DNA of 64,000 bases, from assembly GCA_030374765.1 (NCBI GenBank), contig JARGXX010000105.1:620001-684000 (forward strand), read 5' to 3'. Position numbers and translations under genes: made by a program. The notes beneath the pieces are model-generated. The model saw only the letters and a list, made by a program, of their open reading frames with translations, had not been told where the DNA came from and made no database searches. Of this stretch, positions 55,876 through 64,000 are shown in pieces (within the stretch, counting starts at the first letter, position 1; every line of letters starts with the position of its first letter). The stretch comes from Agarophyton chilense (taxonomy: Eukaryota > Rhodophyta > Florideophyceae > Gracilariales > Gracilariaceae).

Positions 55876-57201
55876 CTACGAAGCTTTGTTTTCCGTTGCA
55901 TCCAACACTCTCTTTTCCAAAACGTCGCTGGTGCTCTCAGCATTCTCTGTTCGATCATTATTAGTATCCTTCTCTACCACCTCAACTACATTTCTGCATT
56001 TTTCATTCTCATTCTCATTCTGTTTCGTTTCTGGGGCGACGTTCAGGTTTGACGGGTTCTCCACAACACTGTTGCTCTGACGCGTCTTATTATACTTCAA
56101 TTCGTCCTCGAGGCGACATTCACTGAATTCGTTCTTCGCTTCTCTCAGCTCTCTGTAGTTAACATTGTCGGCCTCGTCTCCAATACTTTCGTTTCGATCT
56201 TCATCATTTTCATGTTCAATTCGGTCGAAACTTGGCTCTCTTGTCTTTGTCAGGCTTTTTTCGTCACTCATGGGATGTGTGCTTTTATCCTTCTCCCCAT
56301 GTTCGGTCTTCATTTCTACAACCCTTTGAACCTCAACCTTTTCAGTTGGTTGGGCTCCCTCACTATTCTCCTCTTCGGACTTCGAGGTCGGAAGCTTATT
56401 ATCATCCGCACCACAGTTGTGACCTTCATCAGAATCTGAAAGCCCACCATCTTTCTGTTCTACACTCATATCATCGATATCATCATGAACGTGGTGTTCA
56501 CCATTTTGGGCCATCGAGTGTAGATTCACAATATCTCCGTTTTCCTCCTCGCTATCATTTTCAGATTCGTCCTGGAATATTTCCTCCCCGTATGATCTTC
56601 TCAAATACCAGTCTCGTCTGCTAGCAGCTTCTCTTCGAAGCATTGTCTCTTTCCACGCAGCAAATTCTTGGTCTAAATTTGCGACTGAACCAGATCTTTC
56701 TGATCTGGCAAGGAGTTGCATAACCCTATGCTCGTCATATTCGACACGGTAGAAGTGGGGCATTCTGGTAATAACTACTCGGCCAGGCATGTCGCCAAAT
56801 TCATCATCATAGTGGGTCGTACAGCCAGCCAGAACATCATAAACAGCACCTCCAGAGCATTTGTTTGCTTCATGAGAAAGTAAAGAGTCAACTCGAGTAT
56901 AAACGGCACTTGTATCATCTTCCTCGCGAGCGTCTGAGAAAAATTTGACGAGCAACGCAGCCTCGTAAATAGTGTGTGTCAAATCGAGTTCTTTTCTTCC
57001 ATCCCTGGTTCGTCGGCAGCGCTCTTCCTGAGCTGGGAGAAGTTTGAGATCTCCAATTGATACAACGGCATGTGGAGACGCACGCTCGCTCAAATGTACC
57101 CATATATCATCAGGGAATGCATGACGACAAAGAGACACATTCTCTTCGTCAGTTTCACCGACATATATCTGGAACCCCTGGCAAGAGAGAACGCTTCGCA
57201 T
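55876..57201 (-). CDS. CCDC25-like NFACT-R domain protein with long acidic tail
   Basis: The NFACT-R (DUF814) domain covers about residues 5-150: FQIYVGETDEENVSLCRHAF, DDIWVHLSERASPHAVVSIG, then ALLVKFFSDAREEDDTSAVY. It matches the small eukaryotic protein CCDC25 better than the ribosome-quality-control factor NEMF/Rqc2. After it comes FAAWKETMLRREAASRRDW and LRRSYGEEIF, equivalent to the CCDC25 coiled coil and 'LRSY' segment. In animals CCDC25 ends soon after. Here about 230 residues of acidic, low-complexity tail (Glu/Asp/Asn/Ser-rich) follow to residue 441, an extension I infer to be disordered. The domain is proposed to bind RNA. No NFACT-N domain is attached. A second NFACT-R gene lies 0.7 kb upstream on the same strand. 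Confidence 0.75.
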   Translation of the reverse strand: MRSVLSCQGFQIYVGETDEENVSLCRHAFPDDIWVHLSERASPHAVVSIGDLKLLPAQEERCRRTRDGRKELDLTHTIYEAALLVKFFSDAREEDDTSAVYTRVDSLLSHEANKCSGGAVYDVLAGCTTHYDDEFGDMPGRVVITRMPHFYRVEYDEHRVMQLLARSERSGSVANLDQEFAAWKETMLRREAASRRDWYLRRSYGEEIFQDESENDSEEENGDIVNLHSMAQNGEHHVHDDIDDMSVEQKDGGLSDSDEGHNCGADDNKLPTSKSEEENSEGAQPTEKVEVQRVVEMKTEHGEKDKSTHPMSDEKSLTKTREPSFDRIEHENDEDRNESIGDEADNVNYRELREAKNEFSECRLEDELKYNKTRQSNSVVENPSNLNVAPETKQNENENEKCRNVVEVVEKDTNNDRTENAESTSDVLEKRVLDATENKAS

Positions 57202-57911
57202 CTCTCCTGCGCTAAGTTATGATATTGTATTGGAAGACAGACCGACTTTTGGTGGGTGCAGGCAGTACTGGTTACGTTCAACCGGATGATGGAGCTGGCC
57301 GTTCTAAGTCGGCACACAGACCGTGAAGTTTAAGACCGCGAATGCTGCCGAAAGTCATGCGTAAGACGAATCTTCAGATGAGTTTCACGCAGAGAAGGGG
57401 AGACTGAGGGGGGCAAGTGGAGGGATCAGTTTTCAGAGGAAACCGCGATTTTTGGCAACAACCGGAAACACATTGCAGAGTATTTGGTTTCTATTGGAGC
57501 GCCTGCATTTGGTGCGGCGCGTGTCCAATGGACATGTTTCACGTCGCTTGGCGTCGCTGCCACCGCACTGCGCTGATTTCCGGTTCCATGCTTTGGAATC
57601 TGGACCCGAGGTGTGAATACGGTAATGAAGATTCGGGAGCGAGCAATAATTCGCAGTAAAGCATTGACTCTCCAAAACACTGAGAATATCATCCACGAAA
57701 AAAGTTTAGTTTAGTTCAGCAATTTAGTTTAGAAGTTTGACCACAATCCCTGCAGCGAAATTAGCAGACAGGATAACGCGATACCCAACAGAAGCCATTG
57801 CACGAAGCTTCCCGAGGTTTTCACGCTCTCAACAAAAACCTAACGAAACGCTTTACCCTAGTAGGAAGTTGAAAGTTTCTCTCCTACGGCGCAACCAGCG
57901 CAAAACCTTCG
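57202..57911. other. Spacer between the two NFACT-R genes
   Basis: 710 bp. Short frames on both strands near 57417-57696 have no motifs. It likely holds the promoter of the CCDC25-like gene and the 3' end of the next one. Confidence 0.4.
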
Positions 57912-58394
57912 CTATTTTTTCAACTGTCGAAGGAAGTACGCAATACATCTTTCGTCAAATACCACTTTCATTTTCGTGGGTTCCTTCTTTAGAGTCACCG
58001 AACCCGCTTTTCCAGAAGGGTCTGCTGAGACCCATTTAGTCTCGATGTACATTACTGTAACCTGCGCCATTTCGCGTGCTTTTGAGAAATACTTCACCAG
58101 CTGCGCACATTCGTGTATGGCTTCGCTGAGCTGTGCTCGGCTTTTCTTTTTTCCAGGAACGGAAAGAACGACGTGCGGTGATGACATACCGTCCAGGTGG
58201 AACCAGAGATCATTCTGTTTCGCGCCTCGCCACAGTGTGTCGTTCTCGTGGGCGTTATCCCCAATGCGAATAAGGAGATTATCCTCAGAAGTATTTAAAC
58301 TCTTCATAGGGCCAAGGTGTGTGGTTTCGCTCCTGGCAGCTTCAACGTGCAATTCAGCTCTCACAGCAAAGTTGAACTGACCACGTGCTGGCTG
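57912..58394 (-). CDS. Small stand-alone NFACT-R domain protein
   Basis: The minus-strand frame from just after a TAA (58395-58397) to TAA 57912 gives about 160 residues, almost all one NFACT-R domain: LLIRIGDNAHENDTLWRGAK, QNDLWFHLDGMSSPHVVLSV, CAQLVKYFSKAREMAQVTVM and DPSGKAGSVTLKKEP. The last resembles the 'KP.GakpGsV' loop of NEMF/RqcH proteins, so this copy is closer to the ribosome-quality-control branch than its neighbour, though it lacks NFACT-N and the coiled-coil arm. The true start is unclear. An ATG lies at 58307 (MKSLNTSEDN). Alternatively AACAG at 58392 is a splice acceptor for an exon upstream, because a GTGAGT donor exists near 58478. Possible function is RNA or tRNA binding on stalled ribosomes, by family analogy only. 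Confidence 0.65.
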   Translation of the reverse strand, partial: QPARGQFNFAVRAELHVEAARSETTHLGPMKSLNTSEDNLLIRIGDNAHENDTLWRGAKQNDLWFHLDGMSSPHVVLSVPGKKKSRAQLSEAIHECAQLVKYFSKAREMAQVTVMYIETKWVSADPSGKAGSVTLKKEPTKMKVVFDERCIAYFLRQLKK

Positions 58395-59185
58395 TTATTT
58401 AACATGTTCAAGATTTGCTGCACGTTAGTTGCTGCCCGGTCATGTAAAGCACTGCTGTAGCCGACAAGATAACTCACGCCTGTATGCGCCGCTTGGCCGT
58501 TCCTGTGAGGGCAGCATATTGTATATCCATCGAATTTTTGATTTTTGCTGCGCCTCGTCCTCATTTCACTTTGATACATACAGATGCAACGAGGCGGTCA
58601 CTGACCAGTCGTTTTTGTTTCTACAACGCTTCCTTCTTCCTTCTTGGGTCATGAGCATGAGGTACCAACGGTATCAACCGTAGACGTTGAAACGGTTGTG
58701 CCTGCTCAAATTGTTGCAGTGAGTCAGAGAAACGCTCTATCTTCGCAGGCTTTTCGAACTCACAGATTTATCGGTCGAGAGCATCATGCCAGCACACCGC
58801 CTTTCTGAGATACCGAAGGAAATGGCGATCGTCACCATCACGATGATCATGCATTTGTGCATAGCTTTCGATACGATAATGTTCCATTTTGCTGTGGCAA
58901 ACTTGACGAATTCATGCTCATTAAAGAAGGGTGAAATAATTCTTCTAAAGTTAAATGGTTAGGAAAAAGAAACGACAACTTAAGTATGGTGGTCGGCATT
59001 TACCCCACTGGATATATATATCTATACGTGCTATCTGGCGAATATGTCCGGCTACGGTCAGTGGGGCTAATGAAGCTTGTAACTTCATGTAAAAAATGCG
59101 ACATGGCAGTGTTCATGTTGTGCCCATGCACTGATAGGTTGTGCGTACGTGATGAGAGATTTCGCCCGTACTGTAGCTGAAGATA
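58395..59185. other. Intergenic region
   Basis: No gene recognised. 58361-58579 minus holds a 72-codon frame (KFDGYTICCPHRNGQ..) that could be an upstream exon of the NFACT-R gene. The rest is the 3' flank of the secreted-protein gene. Confidence 0.35.
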
Positions 59186-60493
59186 TCACAAGTCCACGGA
59201 AGTGGGATACTGAGTCGGTGGAGCCTCCGACGGTGAGATTTGTTCGGAAAGCAGCCCCTGATGTTGGCAAACATACAAGTTACAGCTTGCGCAGCAATTC
59301 TCCCGCTCTATTTCCTGTAGAAAAGGATCGGTTAAGGCGAGCACTAAAAGTTCGCACGGGTTCGCACAGCATTCCTCATCTGCACTCATCAGTGATACAG
59401 CTCTGGAAACAAAGTACCATTCCTGTGGGCAAGTTCCACCATTCCTCGCGTCAACAGCAGAAGGTCCGCCTTTTGTGAGACCCTCATCGGCAGCCAGAAT
59501 CGGCTCGATATATCTCCTTTCTACCAATGGTCCCGTATTCGGGTAAAGATTTATCTCGTTCACGACAAGAACGGTTTCACTGTCTCCGTAGGATATTAAT
59601 GAAGACAAATCGTGGACCAGAGAAGGAAGGTAACTCCTCGAGTATTTTACGATGTCTTCAACATTATCCGAGTTGAGTTGAGATGCACCCAGTAGGGAAT
59701 CAAATTCGGTTTTGTAGGCCTGCATTAAGTTGATAGGTATGTGGAAGTCATCCCCGCTCCGTCTGTTGCAGCGGATCCCCTCGAATACAAAGGAAGTGTA
59801 GTTCTGTAGTATTTGCTTCGCAACTGCCACGTCACCTTTCACTATTCCCACCTCCTGAACGAGACCAAGTAGATACGCCGTCACGCCCGTGGCTGGATAC
59901 GTATAGTTCGATCTGATATAGTTGAACGATGTGCAAGCCGCCTTCTGGGCAGAACTTTCATCCTGGAAGAAGGAATCATCGGAGGGGAACTGAATAGACT
60001 GCAAAGCAGGCGAATTAACCATATCTAAGTTGTTGATGTGATTGTTCAATAGTTGCAATCCGTAATTCAACTTTCCTTCCTTATCGCTGCTCAAAGCGGA
60101 GAGAATCTTCTGCGAATCGTACAAGCGGAAAAGCCTCGAATCTTTAGTGATAATCTCATCCGAGCCAGCCAGGCTCCGCAACTCAGCCACCTCCCCGCCT
60201 GTGTTGAACTTGGTATTCACGCAGGGTTCGTCGAGAAGTGTTGATGAACAATAGCACTCCCCTGCGAGGTATTTCAAGGCGTCGTTGTAGAAAGCGCTGA
60301 CAACCTTAGAGGGAACCCCTTTTCGAATGAGGTCTGCATTTGCCACATAAGAGTCATTGAGAAACAGAGACAGCTGAAGTTGAGTGTTGCACACCGGTGA
60401 CCCGAGTGCTATTCCGAAAAGGAACGTAGCACAAAAAGCAAAGAAAGGCCGTGTCCCCCACATAGTTTTGGCAGATCTGGTTCTCAGAGACAT
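59186..60493 (-). CDS. Secreted cysteine-containing protein, family member A
   Basis: 435 residues. The true start is probably the second Met (60463), because MWGTRPFFAFCATFLFGIAL then reads as a signal peptide followed by GSPVC. The mature part has about 15 cysteines, concentrated near residues 80-90 (CYCSSTLLDEPC) and in the last 60 residues (EECCANPCELL, ENCCASCNLYVC). No domain is recognised. It clearly matches the partial protein at 63311-64000: NADLIRKGVPSKVV vs NADLIRLGVPSEVV, CYCSSTLLDEPCV vs CNCSSTTIDESCV, FFQDESSAQKAAC vs FFQDTFEAQKAAC, and TAYLLGLVQEV vs TAYVIGLVLEV. It is probably extracellular or in the cell wall or vacuole. Confidence 0.75.
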   Translation of the reverse strand: MSLRTRSAKTMWGTRPFFAFCATFLFGIALGSPVCNTQLQLSLFLNDSYVANADLIRKGVPSKVVSAFYNDALKYLAGECYCSSTLLDEPCVNTKFNTGGEVAELRSLAGSDEIITKDSRLFRLYDSQKILSALSSDKEGKLNYGLQLLNNHINNLDMVNSPALQSIQFPSDDSFFQDESSAQKAACTSFNYIRSNYTYPATGVTAYLLGLVQEVGIVKGDVAVAKQILQNYTSFVFEGIRCNRRSGDDFHIPINLMQAYKTEFDSLLGASQLNSDNVEDIVKYSRSYLPSLVHDLSSLISYGDSETVLVVNEINLYPNTGPLVERRYIEPILAADEGLTKGGPSAVDARNGGTCPQEWYFVSRAVSLMSADEECCANPCELLVLALTDPFLQEIERENCCASCNLYVCQHQGLLSEQISPSEAPPTQYPTSVDL

Positions 60494-61529
60494 TATTTTG
60501 TTCTCCAGAACAGAAAGAAGAGATTGAGCGTGAAAGCGTGTCGAGACAGTTGAAACAAGTTGCGGTTTGACAGTTTCTCAGTTAGTGTGAAATGGTGACC
60601 ACAAGTTGCTCGGGAGGAAAAGTCGGGGCAGAGATGCTGTGAGCTCTTTAAATATTGGTAGAGAGTCTGCCAGAATGGGCTTTTAAGTATCATTTCATGT
60701 TCTCTCTCGACTGGCGTTTGATGGTTGGTTGATTCATTCCTGGTTGTGCTAGCGGTATGGAGCAGTAGAATACCGTGGGTAGCACTGAAATGACTTGATT
60801 TAGTTGCATGGACTTGAAAGCATAAGAATTGTGCGCCAATCTCGACAACAACAAGGGATTTGGTTACGTGCACTCCGAAGGAAATCCAGTGTCAGGGTGA
60901 TGATCTCGAAGAACATTTGGTACGATACAAAGATAGAAATGGCTGTAAAGCGGTCACAAAAAGGTTACAAACAACAATTGTAAGAGTGGTTGGGCTGACT
61001 GATTCAAGTAAGAGGTTACCACAGTGATACATGATGATTCTTGTGTCAAGCTTGAAACCCGAATTGCACGGCAGAAAACTTGTCGTAGCCGAAGACGCTG
61101 CTATCGCTTTGGCTCCGCTCGCCTTCCAAGGTTGCGCGCACCCCGTTTCATCAGGGCACGGATCGAGGTCTGCGTTTGTGTTGTGGAGTTTTATTGGCCG
61201 AAAGACTCTAATACCATAATTGTGACCAATGAGATCGCGCTAGCCCGGGCTCTGTGTGCCGTTCACTGATGCTCCCCAAAAATTGCACTGTCAACGCACG
61301 TTGGCAGGGCAAAGCCGACGAAGAGGTCGTTTCGGAGCCACCCCAGCTGGTCACTTGCTGGTTGCCATTGTGTAACAAGTACCTTCGAAGCTCTCTAGAG
61401 CCTCTCCCGTCCGGATCGCGACTCCGCTTCCTCCTACGCCAGATTTCAACGACGCTCCCTCCCAAACGCCGCAACGAGTGCATCTCAAACGTAACCATCT
61501 GCTCCGTAAGTGAGGAACGTTGACCCACC
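60494..61529. promoter_or_regulatory. Divergent promoter region, secreted protein A and oxidoreductase
   Basis: 1.04 kb between divergent genes. The left half is AT-rich and the right half (61080-61529) is GC-richer with many CG dinucleotides. Overlapping frames on both strands lack motifs. No clear promoter element is seen. Confidence 0.4.
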
Positions 61530-62630
61530 ATGTCTTTGCTTTCCCGCGCTGCCATTGCTGGCGCATCCCTGCGCCGCGCCATGTCTACAACTGCCGCTCC
61601 AGTTCGCGTCGGAATCATTGGCGCCGGTCGAATCGGCCAGGTTCACGCCAAAGCAATTACCGCCATGCACGGCGCGGAGGTTGCCACTATTGCCGATCCG
61701 TTTGAAAAGTTCGGTCTGGCCGCAGCTGAGACTTTCAATACCAAGTACACCCCCAACTGGGAGGATATGCTTTCGGACGACTCAGTCGATGGCATTGTTA
61801 TTGGATCGCCCACCCCTTTCCATGCCGAGCAAATCATTAAGAGCGCGGAAGCCGGTAAGGCTATCATGTGCGAGAAGCCCATCTCTAATGATCTTGCCAC
61901 GATCGATAAGTGTCTTGATGTCGTTGAAAAGACAAGCGCTCGATTGCTCATTGGTTTTCAGCGCCGCTTCGATGCGAACTTTATGGAAGTGAGTAAGCAG
62001 GTCGCTGATGGAGCCATCGGCGAAGTGCGAATGTTCCAGATCAACTCTCGTGACCCCGCACCCCCACCAGCTGAATACCTCGCCAATTCCGGAGGTATCT
62101 TTCTTGATATGATGAGTCACGATTTCGATCAGGCCAGATTCTGTACTGGTGCAGAAATTGAGGAAGTCTTCGTGGCCGGCAAGGCATTTGAAAAGGCTGC
62201 GCAGCAGGCTCATGATTTAGATACTGTGCTTGTCATGCTCAAGATGTCCAACGGTGCAATCGGTACCATTGGTAACTCTCGTCGATGCGCTTATGGATAC
62301 GATCAACGCATCGAAGTTTTCGGCAGCGGCGGAATGCTCTCCAGCAACAACAGAACTCCTCACACCGTCAACATCAGTAACGAAGGCTCGATTTCATCTC
62401 CACTTCCCTATTCGTTTTTCATGGATAGATACGCCCTCGCCTATTCAGGGGTTATGGAAGCATTTGTGAATATGATACGGGAAGGCACACCACCTCCTGT
62501 AACAGGTGCAGATGGCCGAGCTCCAATTGTAGCTGCGATGGCTGCCAACAAGTCTATCAAAGAAAGCCGTCCGGTTCGTTTGGCAGAAGTAGACATCACG
62601 GATGCATCTGCTCAATCAGCACAAGCCTAG
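61530..62630 (+). CDS. Inositol 2-dehydrogenase-like oxidoreductase (Gfo/Idh/MocA family)
   Basis: This NAD(P)-dependent oxidoreductase has 366 residues and is intron-less. After a short Ala/Arg/Ser-rich presequence (MSLLSRAAIAGASLRRAMST, possibly mitochondrial) comes the Rossmann fold VRVGIIGAGRIGQVHAKAI. The signature block KAIMCEKPISNDLATID carries the conserved EKP lysine. The second half reads IGFQRRFDANFMEVSKQVAD, GGIFLDMMSHDFDQARFCTG (conserved Asp-x-x-x-His active-site pattern) and ends in VTGADGRAPIVAAMAANKSI. These are typical of myo-inositol 2-dehydrogenases (IolG). The exact sugar or cyclitol substrate cannot be read from sequence. A bacterial origin would not surprise, but nothing here proves it. 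Confidence 0.88.
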   Translation: MSLLSRAAIAGASLRRAMSTTAAPVRVGIIGAGRIGQVHAKAITAMHGAEVATIADPFEKFGLAAAETFNTKYTPNWEDMLSDDSVDGIVIGSPTPFHAEQIIKSAEAGKAIMCEKPISNDLATIDKCLDVVEKTSARLLIGFQRRFDANFMEVSKQVADGAIGEVRMFQINSRDPAPPPAEYLANSGGIFLDMMSHDFDQARFCTGAEIEEVFVAGKAFEKAAQQAHDLDTVLVMLKMSNGAIGTIGNSRRCAYGYDQRIEVFGSGGMLSSNNRTPHTVNISNEGSISSPLPYSFFMDRYALAYSGVMEAFVNMIREGTPPPVTGADGRAPIVAAMAANKSIKESRPVRLAEVDITDASAQSAQA

Positions 62631-63310
62631 AGTTGCGCAGCTTGATACATCTACACGTATTTCGATGATTAGCGTTTCCATAAAGCCTGCTTGGTCGCGC
62701 ACTCCCTACGAAATCATGCAAGATCGTTTGCGGGTTTATGCACGTTTCGTGCCGTACATCCCACCAGACATATCAAACTGTTCCTTTTCACTATTGAGTG
62801 CTGTACTGAATTCAGAAATAGTGTTCGTAGCATCGTTTGTTGAGCACCTGGGCAAGCCATCACGCTCACAATAAGATTGCGTACACTAAAACTTTCGGGT
62901 TCAGAAGTACGTTGACATTGCGCGGACTAAACTTTCGATCCCCCACCATGGCATAGTCAGTTCTGTCAGGCAATGGTCAAACATTCTGAAAGCGGAAAAT
63001 GCAAACATTACGGTGTACGAAATTCTGTAACGCGAATCAATTGCTTTTGCGTGTCCGTGGGTGAATTGTGCTAGTTTGGATCCATGAACGCTTGGTTCTC
63101 GAGCAATGTATCCGCACTATTTAAAGAAAAAGCTGAAGCATTAGCGGAATCTCATCAAGAGCTTTCTCCATCAGTCAGAGTGAACAAAACCCACAGGTCA
63201 CGATCCACATCACACCGATCATTTCGAAATACCTTGTACCAACTAGCAGAGAGTGCATACGGTGCTCCTTCAGGATAAATACTTCCGTTTCCCATTCTGC
63301 GAAGATCACG
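62631..63310. other. Intergenic region upstream of secreted protein B
   Basis: 680 bp. A 64-codon frame at 63084-63278 lies just before the gene at 63311 but has no motif and is probably leader sequence. Nothing else is recognised. Confidence 0.35.
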
Positions 63311-64000
63311 ATGGCGAACCTGACTCGGCTGCTCTTCGTGCTGTTGTTCAACCATGCCTTCGCCCAAACCTTCTGTACTTCTACAATTGATCTTGGAACA
63401 TTTCTTACAAAGTCTTTCCGTGCGAATGCCGATCTTATACGTTTGGGGGTGCCTTCCGAAGTTGTTAAGCAATACTATGACAAGGCTGTAATGGATGTAA
63501 CCCTGTCATGTAATTGTTCTTCTACAACAATTGATGAAAGTTGTGTTTCGTTGTTCTTTGCCGAGACTATGGAAGTCGCTTATCTACGAGATTTGCTCGA
63601 AATAGATTCCGTTAATGAAAATTCAGAAAGTCAACTCGCGCGTCGGAAATTATTTCCTTTGTTCCAAACAAACATGACGCTTTATGGCTTATCGGTTTCG
63701 CAAACAGAAGAGCTGAACAAAGGTCTGGATCACCTTCTTTCGAATTCCAAGTCCGTAGTGAGCATCCAATCTCGATATTGGCAACGATCTCGCTATCCGT
63801 CAGATGAAGAATTCTTTCAAGATACTTTTGAAGCCCAAAAGGCTGCGTGTGACGCGTATAAAGCCACTGTCAATTTGAACAACCTCACGTATCCAGCATG
63901 GGCAGCGACGGCTTACGTTATTGGCCTTGTTCTTGAAGTTCATAAAGCCCAAGGAAATGAAACAGCTGCAATGATGATGCTAGCAGATCATACAAATCGA
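63311..64000 (+). CDS. Secreted cysteine-containing protein, family member B (partial, cut by window edge)
   Basis: The frame is open from ATG 63311 to the last base (230 codons). It starts MANLTRLLFVLLFNHAFAQ, a signal peptide with cleavage expected after AFA, then TFCTSTIDLGTFLTKSFRAN. It shares the family blocks of the protein at 59186-60493: NADLIRLGVPSEVVKQYYD, CNCSSTTIDESCV, YPSDEEFFQDTFEAQKAACD and NNLTYPAWAATAYVIGLVLE, with similar spacing, so the two are paralogues (by eye around 40% identical in these parts). Several Asn-x-Ser/Thr sites suggest glycosylation. The function is unknown and the C-terminal Cys-rich part lies outside the window. Confidence 0.75.
   Translation, partial: MANLTRLLFVLLFNHAFAQTFCTSTIDLGTFLTKSFRANADLIRLGVPSEVVKQYYDKAVMDVTLSCNCSSTTIDESCVSLFFAETMEVAYLRDLLEIDSVNENSESQLARRKLFPLFQTNMTLYGLSVSQTEELNKGLDHLLSNSKSVVSIQSRYWQRSRYPSDEEFFQDTFEAQKAACDAYKATVNLNNLTYPAWAATAYVIGLVLEVHKAQGNETAAMMMLADHTNR

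Overview
This is eukaryotic nuclear DNA. Two genes (actin and a Rab2-type GTPase) carry short spliceosomal introns with GT..AG ends. The proteins are eukaryotic housekeeping types (transportin, Tousled-like kinase, NFACT-R proteins, mitochondrial glycine-cleavage T protein). Genes are compact, mostly intron-less and clustered in islands. The islands are separated by stretches of decayed LTR retrotransposons and DNA transposons. Few introns, tight gene islands and gypsy-type retroelements would fit a florideophyte red alga such as a Chondrus relative, but that assignment is inference. No plastid-encoded or ribosomal marker is present to prove it.

Layout. 0-15.9 kb is transposon territory. It holds a cut-off reading frame at the left edge, an unknown plus-strand gene, a broken Plavaka/KDZ-like (CACTA-type) transposase at 2.6-5.6 kb, a badly decayed Ty3/gypsy element at 6.7-12.3 kb, and unexplained sequence to 15.9 kb. 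15.9-34.9 kb is a gene island: actin, aminomethyltransferase, an SGNH hydrolase, a dead short-chain dehydrogenase, a probable plastid membrane protein, transportin, Rab2, a NIPA-like transporter and a secreted RidA-family protein. 34.9-39.1 kb is AT-rich and nearly empty, apart from one decayed coding remnant.

39.1-52.3 kb is a nest of mobile elements. An 8.4-kb chromodomain-bearing Ty3/gypsy element (chromovirus) with two recognisable LTRs sits between a DUF6818/Myb-like fragment and a PIF/Harbinger transposase fragment, and both of these end exactly at its LTR boundaries. The chromovirus also carries a long antisense reading frame with hydrophobic segments. To its right lie a candidate solo LTR, a strong hairpin and a pogo-like transposase remnant. 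52.8-64 kb is a second gene island: Tousled-like kinase, two tandem stand-alone NFACT-R proteins, an inositol-dehydrogenase-type oxidoreductase, and two diverged copies of one secreted cysteine-containing protein family flanking that oxidoreductase, the last cut by the window edge.

The housekeeping genes do not form one pathway. The coherent stories are the nested transposons at 39-49 kb, the NFACT-R pair, and the secreted paralogue pair around the oxidoreductase. Cytosine or pyrimidine tracts lie just upstream of several start codons and may be a local promoter or leader feature.
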